This document shows positions 47,558 through 54,000 of a stretch of 54,000 nt of DNA, one piece after another (position 1 is the first letter of the stretch; every line of letters begins with the position of its first letter). The DNA is taken from assembly GCA_009760855.2 (NCBI GenBank), contig WPIO01000025.1:126001-180000 (forward strand). Reading direction: 5' to 3'. This stretch comes from Cristatella mucedo. Its lineage: Eukaryota; Bryozoa; Phylactolaemata; Cristatellidae. A program made the position numbers and the translations under genes. A model generated the notes under the pieces. It saw nothing but the letters and a program-made list of their open reading frames with translations. It did no database searches and had not been told where the DNA came from.

Positions 47558-50071
47558 CATCTGCACAACCACTGCCAGTTACCGCCAACCCTGCAGGTGG
47601 CTGCTGCTTCTCAGAGGATGCATAGAGCCTATGAGTGAACCGGCCTACATCTCCAAGCAGACGGTGCTTACGTTCTTGAGGCCCAGGATGAGGCCATTTC
47701 CTGGAAGAGAATGGGCCGTGACGAGGTGAGCCCATTCGCTCGTCCTGCACAAGCCAGCACCGTACTGCAGCTCAACCGTGTGACCAATGTCGGCGTACTT
47801 CCTGCAACAGCAACGCTAGCTCAAAACGACTCGGACAGCGTAGCGCGACGCCACTGAAACAAGATAACCCCCGGGTCTTAGACCAGTGGTCAAGTTCACG
47901 ACCGAGGTCGTGGGTTCGAGTCCAGCAGCGAGCAATCCATTATTGCTCAATGCAAGCAGAGGTGATAGCCGCTATGGCTGTTGGAGCATGGAGTACACAG
48001 AGGCATAGGCTCCCTGCAACACCCTTTGCACTCGTACAGCAACACCTGGTGCATGGCTTTAAAGATTTATGAAAGCAACCAAGGTGACCACTAGTTCAAG
48101 GTAAGCCACCATCAACCATGGCCCACAGCAGTGAGTTTGATCTAACCAGCTGATCACAGAACGAGTTCTTCGACAGCTTTGGGTCGAATGGCACACATGA
48201 AGCATAAGGAAGCAGAAGCATTTGACTGCACACTGTGAGGCACCGTGATCACAAGCTTACTAGGTGTTGCTTCCCAGCAAACTCGTCAGCCAACAACAGA
48301 AGGGGACTCACTCGCAGGCATCACTCACGCACAGACAGGGAGCCACGGCAGCAGCGGCAGCAGCCGTGGCTGGCTACACTGGAGGACAAGCCAGCAGCAG
48401 ATGCACAGGCGGACAACGGCAGCAAACGAACGTCAGCCGAAGAGCATGTGCTCTGGTGCAACCGGTGTCGGCCTCTCAGGCCGGCACCAATTAATCTAGC
48501 CAGTTATAGTTATGTGCACCCACAGAAGAGATGCACGGCACGAGCAGTAGCAGAGCTTTAGCAGCTGCAATGCAAAGGTCATGCCGACCCTCAATATAGC
48601 TAACATAAACATAACTGCCCCCTCCATCAGTAGCCATCACATCGCTAGCCATCACATCTCCATCACTAGCTAGCCAGCCTCAGACCGAATATGCAGGCCC
48701 ACTGAGCAGCACGGATGGTGACTGCACCACCACCACCATCACCACGCTTAGCAGGACCACGCTAGCACGGGTGGCGGCGGCCACGCATAGGACACAGATC
48801 ACGAGCATCAAGGCGGCAGCAGCAATGGTGCTTGGTAAACAGTGCCAACCTGTCCTCGAAGATCAGGAACCGGTGCTTTGCCGCAAGCTTCTGCAGCTGC
48901 TCCGCCACATCCGTGCTGAAGTGCTCGAGAATGTCAGCGTGAGTCTTCAGCATGCAAATGTACGGTCCGAGCTCGTCAGCGACCTGGCAACAATAAAGAT
49001 GGCTACCATCATGCGGAGGTAGTGGTGGTAGTGGCAACGGCTGCCACGGGGGGGGGGGGCCATGGACGACAACGGCAGCTAACTCGGCAGGCGAAGCACA
49101 GACACACGGCAGCACAACGCCGTCGCGAGCGCCGGGCAAGCTCGAGTAGGCAGTAGCAGGTTTCAGCCGGTTTACCGACCTCAAGGAGCTCTTTGGTGGA
49201 CACGACATCGGCAGCAACGCAGAGGTTCGTTTTCTTCGAGTCCATTATAGTGAAAAGCTCCTTCGTCAGAGGGTGAGTAGCCAGCGCTGCTCGCTGAGCG
49301 AATGGCAGTGCCTAAGCGAGAAAAAGAGGAATGCCAACGCCGACAGTCGGGCACGACACGCAACACCGACGATCACGCACCATCGTGCAATGCCAGTTAA
49401 AATACGCTGAACGAATCCATCCTTCGAAATGCCAGAGAAACTTTTTAAGGCCGACATCCTTCGATGGTTGTCAACCAACACACTAACACAATTTAGCTAG
49501 GACCAAGTTACAGCCCAGAACGTGTTCAGCTGCAACACACTGGCCGGCTGGGTACCCATACGCAGGAGGCCGAAACATCAGGCTTCATTGTCTGGTAGAT
49601 CGCTTAGCTAACTGAAGATAATTCCTTTGCAGCTTTCGTACACTGCTTAGAAAGTGATTTCGTTCGTACGGTGCTACACAAATGTAACATAATTATTGTT
49701 ATAAAAAAAATAATAATAAGACACCACACAATTGAACATTCGCTGGCTCTCACACTTCTACGCATGCCTGCTTAGAGCTCCACTGAACCAGGGCCAGTAC
49801 GCTGAGACGAGCAGCAATCAGATCAGCGCCGATCGCTTGCCTTCACTTGCTGCAAGCTAGTAGCGATGCGCCGAACGAGAGATGCTCGCTCGCTTGTGCA
49901 CAAACCTGTCTCACGATGCCGACTTCCTGCGACCGAGCAGGTATGGCCACGGGATTCTGGCCCAAGAACTTGAGAGAGTCTGCTGCCTGCGCTTCGTCGA
50001 TCTTTCCATGCGCTACCAGCACTTTCAGAGCATGCGAAATCTTGATCAAACTACATCGGATACCGCGGCCT
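41956..50071 (-). CDS. UMPS: UMP synthase, 3' part (7 exons; complete ODCase domain)
   Basis: Bifunctional enzyme of de novo pyrimidine synthesis in the cytosol: OPRT makes OMP from orotate and PRPP, and ODCase decarboxylates OMP to UMP. Seven minus-strand exons were joined by hand: 50071-49906, 49311-49180, 48983-48850, 47801-47672, 46791-46707, 44091-43993, 42167-41956 (stop TAG). All introns are GT-AG, all phases agree, and the sum is about 318 codons, close to the matching part of the human protein. ODCase landmarks in order: [40 protein letters not shown] (the Lys-Asp-Lys-Asp catalytic set), [46 protein letters not shown] and DVVIVGRAI (phosphate-binding Arg). No stop or frameshift interrupts it, so the gene looks functional. 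The OPRT exons are not in the window and should lie further right. Introns are loaded with retroelement fragments. Family assignment is very secure; exact exon edges are predictions. Confidence 0.95.
42500..42895. repeat. GA-rich low-complexity sequence in UMPS intron
   Basis: Scattered gagagacagagag words on both sides of the L2 end at 42652-42748. Confidence 0.7.
42652..42748 (-). mobile_element. L2-type 3' end fragment in UMPS intron
   Basis: gataataatttgtcatagcaccctcagagaactc ... ctaggcacttaacatttgctgtaaaggaagc, in the last UMPS intron; tail hairpin and the first bases of the UTR only. Confidence 0.8.
43509..43612. repeat. 52-bp tandem duplication in UMPS intron
   Basis: Two adjacent copies beginning gaaacatgcaatt and ending ggtggcggcatcg, with about three differences. 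Confidence 0.88.
43993..44091 (-). CDS. UMPS: UMPS exon f: ODCase GFIS-R and HMTPG
   Basis: Two bases complete a Glu codon from exon e, then [20 protein letters not shown], on to FIHMTP, plus the first base of a Gly codon. Matches human EEHSEFVVGFISGSR and LHLTPG. Acceptor TACTCGCAG; donor CCGG|GTATGT, phase 1. The preceding 2.6-kb intron holds L2, SINE-B and a palindrome. Confidence 0.95.
44448..44722 (-). mobile_element. SINE-B split by an L2 insertion
   Basis: Left part 44448-44549 (complement of the tail and body: attctagtcgattcaacagc, aaaggctatcaccactgctt); right part 44655-44722 (cactgcaggattcgaatgca B box, tgcctagtgtgccatcccga head). Split by the L2 end at 44550-44654. In UMPS intron e-f. 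Confidence 0.85.
44550..44654 (+). mobile_element. L2-type 3' end inserted in a SINE-B
   Basis: Plus-oriented tail: aaatgtaaagcgcctagaaagagattaag, ctctgagggcgctttatcaagta, then (ATT)n at 44617-44654. It splits a minus-strand SINE-B and is flanked by a 14-bp target-site duplication matching at 11 positions (44536-44549 and 44655-44668). Lies in the UMPS e-f intron, antisense to the gene. Confidence 0.88.
44770..44905. repeat. TG / TGCA-rich region in UMPS intron
   Basis: gtatgcatgcatgtgtgtgtg and several tgcatgc words; low complexity. Confidence 0.75.
45734..45807. repeat. 74-bp palindrome with AAT/ATT core
   Basis: Outer arms ccttgcttagacatacaagg and its complement, extended by ggg/ccc and an AAT/ATT run in the centre; a further AAT/ATT block follows to 45840. 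Lies in UMPS intron e-f. Confidence 0.92.
46195..46580 (+). mobile_element. L2-type LINE 3' end, degraded
   Basis: End of the RT ORF in broken frames ([11 protein letters not shown], then GSTFKKP), the UTR parallel to other copies (gtgctgacactgtgcatg is the complement of catgcacagtgtcagcac), then gtacctagaaagagattac and gttataaaag. In the UMPS e-f intron. Confidence 0.75.
46685..46700. repeat. CAG repeat next to UMPS exon e
   Basis: Five or so cag units (CTG on the gene strand) about 10 bp inside the intron after the exon e donor. Confidence 0.85.
46707..46791 (-). CDS. UMPS: UMPS exon e: ODCase GCLLVAEMS strand
   Basis: 28 codons plus one base, reading [16 protein letters not shown] then [12 protein letters not shown], matching human [20 protein letters not shown]. 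Acceptor CTTTCAG; donor ACCG|GTAGGA, phase 1. This exon is too short to stand out as an open frame. A CTG repeat starts a few bases into the next intron. Confidence 0.93.
47155..47290 (-). mobile_element. L2-type 3' end in UMPS intron
   Basis: aataatgcacttgataaagcgccctcagag ... tctaggtgctttacatttgctgcaaaggg ... cttgataaacaacatgaa: a clean 3' end truncated about 130 bp in. Same orientation as UMPS. Confidence 0.88.
47401..47555. repeat. CA microsatellite, about 155 bp, in UMPS intron
   Basis: cacgcacacg units at two places within pure CA; the His-Thr and Cys-Val frames are artefacts. Intron d-e. Confidence 0.95.
47672..47801 (-). CDS. UMPS: UMPS exon d: catalytic KYADIG
   Basis: One base completes the Arg codon, then 43 codons from [16 protein letters not shown] to LILGLKN. 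This gives the catalytic Lys and second Asp of FEDRKYADIG and the [11 protein letters not shown] strand/loop. Acceptor CTGTTGCAG; donor AAC|GTAAGC, phase 0. A 155-bp CA repeat and an L2 3' end lie in the following intron. Confidence 0.95.
47882..47985 (+). mobile_element. SINE-B fragment in UMPS intron
   Basis: accagtggtcaagttcacga head, gaggtcgtgggttcgagtcc B box, gcgagcaatccattattgct, gcaagcagaggtgatagccg; tail lost. In intron c-d, antisense to UMPS. Confidence 0.75.
48850..48983 (-). CDS. UMPS: UMPS exon c: ODCase KTH and FEDR motifs
   Basis: Reads [19 protein letters not shown] and ends [10 protein letters not shown]. It carries the conserved Lys of the KTH motif and the first Asp of the catalytic D-x-K-x-x-D set. 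Acceptor TTGCCAG; donor GACAG|GTTGGC in phase 2, splitting the Arg codon completed in exon d. Separated from exon b by a short (196-bp) intron. Confidence 0.95.
49180..49311 (-). CDS. UMPS: UMPS exon b: start of ODCase domain
   Basis: 44 codons, phase 0 at both ends. Reads [20 protein letters not shown], then [15 protein letters not shown], and ends KELLE; this matches the human segment with KKETNLCLSADV, including the active-site Asp of the first ODCase beta strand. Acceptor CTCGCTTAG; donor GAG|GTCGGT, a weak consensus but the only one that keeps phase with exon c. Confidence 0.92.
49906..50071 (-). CDS. UMPS: UMPS exon a: end of OPRT half and linker
   Basis: Reads [18 protein letters not shown] and onward to GIVRQ, matching the region of animal UMPS that follows the OPRT PRPP-binding loop and leads to ODCase (human GIRLHSVCTLSKML). 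Acceptor TTGTACAG before 50071; donor CAG|GTTTGT after 49906, phase 0. The frame stays open past the donor for some 20 residues; that extension is judged intronic because exon b supplies the matching linker residues. This is the least conserved exon, and its 5' edge is the least certain. Confidence 0.75.
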
Positions 50072-51429
50072 CTGTACAACACGTGCCTCCAGAGAAGTGG
50101 GAGAACTAGGCACGCGATTCGGCCAGCCAAAAAATTCGGCCGAGCGAAAGCGATGGCCGAATGGGGGGTGGGGCAAGAGGACGCACAACTGCGAGCAAGA
50201 AATGCTGCAGCCGGGTAAGCACGCAGGTGTGTGAGCTCGCGAGGGGGCAGGTGTGTGAGCTCGCAAGGGGGCAGGCAAGTGGGAGAAAGGCACCAGCAGT
50301 GGTGCTTGGCTGACAGCTGCACTCGCAGGTACCGTCAGAGAGAAAGCACAGCAGTGCTCGACGGTCGCAAGTACACACAAGGGCTCAACCAAGGTCTGCT
50401 GGCAAAATCCGGTGGGGAAGTGCAGCGACCTGCTAGCTGAGCTTGTCTTATGGGCAGGGCCTTCAATAAAGCAGCGCAGTCGTAGCTAGTCTAAAATAGT
50501 TACAATGAGATGCTGTCTTGCATAACACGAAGCCGGGGTCCGTGCCTCCTCCAAGGCTCGCCAGCAGGCGACCTACGTGAGGCCTCAGTTTACAGAGAGC
50601 TGCCAGTAGCGCCCTATTTAGCCTCCCTTCCTTCAGAAGCCTGCTAACCCCTCAGAAAGGCTCACTCGTAGCAGAGTGGCTCCACAGACCTGGGCAGCTT
50701 TCTCACGCTCCTCAGACGGAGGAGGATACCACCTTTCTTTCATCCAGGGCCAAAAAGTCTCGAACTCTTCGCCTTCCGTGCATGTGTTCAGTTCGCTTTT
50801 AAACGCGTATTCTTTTAAGAGGGTGCAATCATTTTTTTTTCTGGGATCATTTTTTCTGGGAGGCTAAAGGGTATCGAGGGTATTTCTTTGCTGTCAGGCA
50901 GCAGTGCAACTTTTGGCACGCAGCCTCAGCCTTTCAGAAATGAGACGTGGCCATTTTTAGGACAGGGCTAGAGAGCTTTGCATGGGCAGTGCCCTGTAGA
51001 AGGTGCTTTTCTAGAGGGGCAGCTCATTTGTTTCAGATAAGGCTAAATGAGCCCGATTGGCAGTGCACCTGGCCAGCATTCCACACGAGGCCACCGATGT
51101 CTCTCTAGATGGGAGCTTTGCACTTCGGTGCAGAGCTTCAGGCGGCTGAATAAAGATGAGGTATGCAATTTTTCTAAGGGAACTGTGTAACCTTTCCAGG
51201 GCGGAGCTTCGTCGGCTGCGTTTTTAGGCTCTGCATCTCGAGCAGTCGGACAAGATTTCGAGGGAAGTACGAAGAGGAATGCCGGGAAGAAAGCGAACCT
51301 TTAACTCAAGCTCCACGGCGGCCTTATGAGAGAATACTTGTGAGCTTTTCTGCAGCCCTCCACCAACGGCACCGTCGAAAACATTGCCTTCTTAAATTGG
51401 CTTTATTAATCGGTGACAAGGCACAGCCT
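50072..51429. other. Presumed UMPS intron/upstream sequence
   Basis: Contains a 25-bp tandem duplication (gtgtgtgagctcgc twice, 50225-50272) and the left 71-bp arm. No OPRT exon found. Confidence 0.4.
50424..50494 (+). repeat. 71-bp perfect inverted repeat, left arm
   Basis: Reverse complement of 52591-52661 with no mismatch seen over 71 bp, starting agcgacctgctagctgagct and ending cgtagctagtctaa. Homology stops sharply on both sides. It contains caataaag. Confidence 0.9.
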
Positions 51430-52060
51430 ACCAATAATAATAGTAATATATTTGTATGGTGCCCTCGGAGAGCTTAGTTTCTTTACAGGCACTTTAAATT
51501 TGCTGTATCGTGGAAGCGTGATCGAATGGTTAGCGGCAAAAAGCAAAATGCCAACAGGCATAACATGATTAGAGGTGATGCACGAAGTCTCAACATGCAA
51601 ATACAGTTAGTGGCAACACGCACAGTGTCAGCATTAATAAGCACACACAAGGACACAGAGATAAACAGAGTGCGATTTGGCTTCCTTTTAAATTTCGTTT
51701 TAAGTCAGGGAATGTCGTGACGTCAGTCAGGAGTGAGTTCGAGGCTTTAGGAGCATATGAACTAACGGGGCAGTCTCGAAAAGGTCATGGGGTGTGAACT
51801 ACTTGATTCGGAAAAGTCCTACATGTGAGCGAGTGAACTTTGAAGTCAATACTATGCTTGATTGGGAGTCAGTGCAGGTCGGCAAGAAGTGGTGTGATGT
51901 GGCAACAGTGATGCTCACGCCAGACAAGCCTAGCTGCCGAGTTTTGCACCAACTGCAAGCCCTGATTGCACAGGCTGGTAGACCAGCAATACGAGCCAAA
52001 GTAGAGCATTCAGCTGCCTCCCGGCGACTCTCAGCCTGACAAAGCAGCACTGCCATGAGA
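51430..52060 (-). mobile_element. L2-type LINE 3' end, diverged
   Basis: Tail aataatagtaatatatttgtat, hairpin stem GGTGCC/GGCAC (a second copy with the paired change), UTR with cacagtgtcagcattaataagcacac, then RT C-terminal decay to gttttgcaccaactgcaagccc. It lies inside the 71-bp inverted repeat pair. Confidence 0.82.
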
Positions 52061-52590
52061 GCTGCTTCAAGCTAGTTCCACAGCCCCACATTTTGGGCTT
52101 CACAGTCACGGCTTCTGTTAAGGTTAAATTCTATCGAGAATATTGTGGGTAATGCCGGTCAATATTAATTACACTTTATAACTCATTTTAGGTAGTAAAT
52201 GTTGTTGTGCAAACAGAATACGGCAATTATTCCTGATAAACTTTGCTTTTGCAATATGGACAGTGATAAACTTGAAATATACTTAGTTTCCAGAACGCTG
52301 CAGCTTGAAGCTACCTGTATTGCCAAAAGTCTTGCCGTTCGTACAAAATGTATTTTTTGTACACAACCATGCTAGTACATACTTAATCAGACTCAATACA
52401 ATTGATGAAGAAATATTTGATGTATTTATCTATTCTTCATCACCTAGACAAAGTCGCCAAGACAGCCTATTTATTGACCAGTTATTGACACAGTTAACAT
52501 TAATACGTCACATTAGTAATGCCTTCCTTGCTATCATTACTTCCTTCTTTATATCTGAGCAGTATTAATGATAGATTTTTCTAAACTAGC

Positions 52591-52661
52591 TTAGACTAGC
52601 TACGACTGCGCTGCTTTATTGAAGGCCCTGCCCATAAGACAAGCTCAGCTAGCAGGTCGCT
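52591..52661 (-). repeat. 71-bp perfect inverted repeat, right arm
   Basis: Pairs with 50424-50494. The 2.1 kb between the arms holds a diverged L2 end and otherwise unrecognised DNA. No target-site duplication flanks the pair. Confidence 0.9.
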
Positions 52662-52707
52662 CATTAATGTCTGCTGCCTAAGAGATAATAATATAATTAG
52701 TCATAAT

Positions 52708-52838
52708 ATCATTAATTTGTATAGCGCACTAAGAGAACCAAATCTCTATCTAACTGCTTCACATATGCAGCAGGGCTCGAGCCCACGACCTTGGCAGCCA
52801 TAGGCGAGCATACCATAGCCCCTGGGCCAAACCAGGGC
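52708..52838 (-). mobile_element. SINE-A
   Basis: Minus strand: ccctggtttggcccaggggc head, aaggtcgtgggctcgagccc B box, tail with tagagatttggttctcttag then tgcgctatacaaat. Confidence 0.82.
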
Positions 52839-53667
52839 AGCAATAGATACATGCACTAGATACATGCACAGCATAGTCCTGCGACGGCAGCAAGAGGCTG
52901 CAAGCATTCGGCAGGCGCATTTTGCTTCGCTGTCGATCAATTTATCAAGACTGGCCAGAAAGTGCTGCATGGAAACGTCTCTTCTAGCAGCTGTCTATCT
53001 GTCTCTTACTCTCGCCCACTCGGTGCAAATCAAAGAGGATCACAACAACGTAAGGACCTTTACGATTTCGGTTGGCAGGTCACAGCAGACTTCAAAATAG
53101 TGGCAGGCATTCTCGGCGGGTATTCAAGGCAGTTTAGCCAACCAATTCACCCTGCCGACCATCGCCTTTGATAGAAGGCACCGCCATGCGCTCGAGCACA
53201 GATGGCCATGGCGGATCGAGTCCTCAGTGGGGAACAACAATCTCAAGTGCAACAATCACCAGTGGGAACCAACGGGGAAAGTACTGACGCCAGTATCACA
53301 GCACATCTAACTCAGCCATATGAAACAAATTGTTTCTAGGCTCTAGATCAGGAGTCGGCAGCCTTGAGCAGTACCTTCAACAAACACTCCGTCCCTCAGC
53401 CGTCTGAGGCAAATGTCAATGGGGGTGTCTTACGAGGGAACACAGATACAGAAGATCATTAATTAAGTGCAATGAATTCTTCACGCAGCTCTACAGTAAG
53501 GAGAAAGCGCCCATATCGTTGATGCTCATACTGATGAATTCAAGGAGACGGGGAGGGGAGAGGGGGTTTAATCGGGTGAGCAAGCCCAGCGCTTCCATCA
53601 AGATTTACTGAACTTAAAATGCTGCTAACCAGGACAGAATAACGAGAATTTCATTGGAGATTGCATC
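52839..53667. other. Unassigned sequence
   Basis: Short open frames only (52864-53171 plus); no OPRT motif and no repeat match recognised. Confidence 0.4.
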
Positions 53668-53828
53668 AGGCCGTGAAAGCCAGAGAGGTAAGGTACTCGC
53701 TCGTCGTGACCAAGGTCGTGGATACTGCAGTGGGCGATCCTTTATTGCCAAATGCAAGCAGTGGTCACGGCTATTAAAGGCTCCACTGCCTCTATAAAAA
53801 TGCCGTTAAATCAGCTAGTATTTGGTGG
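53668..53828 (+). mobile_element. SINE-B
   Basis: ggccgtgaaagccagagagg, taaggtactcgctcgtcgtg, B box partly deleted (aaggtcgtggatactgca), gtgggcgatcctttattgcc, aaaggctccactgcctctat, gttaaatcagctagtatt. Confidence 0.8.
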
Positions 53829-54000
53829 CTCGTTTTCGGAAGTGGATGATGGTGCAATTGCAAATGTCGACAAACTACTCACTTTCAAATCTTCACATGC
53901 CATATGTGTATAACATCATGAATAACAGTAACTGATTCATTTTTTGAATTTTTTACAGCTATAGGTGAACAAGACATGAATTAGCCTAATTTCTTATCGG

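Noticed and set aside
47224-47750. His-Thr and Cys-Val open frames
   Set aside because: Translations of the CA microsatellite; the real coding exon here is the minus-strand UMPS exon d at 47672-47801.
49843-49905. Extension of UMPS exon a through ASEHLSFGA
   Set aside because: It resembles human KELSFGA, but exon b already supplies the aligned LPFAQRAAL segment, and the only donor that keeps phase is at 49906.

Overview
This is a window of a large, repeat-rich animal nuclear genome. Three things point to an animal. There is a spliced gene for UMP synthase (UMPS; the fused OPRT-ODCase enzyme is typical of animals). Many copies of an L2-type non-LTR retrotransposon are present. There are also tRNA-derived SINEs and a hAT DNA transposon with a BED zinc finger. 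No operons, bacterial genes or viral genes were recognised. The species cannot be named from this sequence; an invertebrate seems most likely (inference).

Layout. 1-5.9 kb: mostly non-repetitive, with two CpG-rich blocks, a long CT microsatellite and one weak candidate exon. 5.9-31 kb: a graveyard of retroelements. L2 copies lie on both strands, all 5'-truncated; the best (18.9-20.2 kb, minus) keeps a 373-codon open reverse transcriptase frame. Two tRNA-SINE families lie among them, called here SINE-A and SINE-B, with CpG-rich blocks near 20.5, 28.9 and 30.4 kb. 32.7-35.95 kb: a full-length 3.2-kb hAT transposon inserted in a TA microsatellite; its transposase is split by one apparent 1-nt deletion. 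36-41 kb: more CpG-rich sequence, degraded L2 pieces (including an endonuclease-domain remnant) and a rearranged SINE-B with a perfect 124-bp tandem duplication and a 56-bp palindrome. 41.96-50.07 kb, minus strand: seven exons covering the 3' part of UMPS (end of the OPRT half plus the complete ODCase half, to the stop codon). All splice phases agree, giving about 318 residues. Its introns hold L2 ends, SINEs, a nested L2-in-SINE insertion, a 74-bp palindrome and a long CA repeat. 50.1-54 kb: presumably UMPS upstream intron or flank, with a perfect 71-bp inverted repeat 2.1 kb apart and more L2/SINE remnants. The OPRT exons were not found and should lie beyond the right edge.

How the parts relate. 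SINE-A ends in the same stem-loop 3' tail as the L2 element, the pattern expected when a SINE borrows the LINE reverse transcriptase. The outer stem of that tail shows paired base changes between copies, so an RNA structure appears to be maintained. SINE-B has a different tail and presumably used another partner. The strongest results are the UMPS exons, the hAT element, the L2/SINE-A pair, and three unusual inverted-duplication structures at 40.7, 45.8 and 50.4/52.6 kb.
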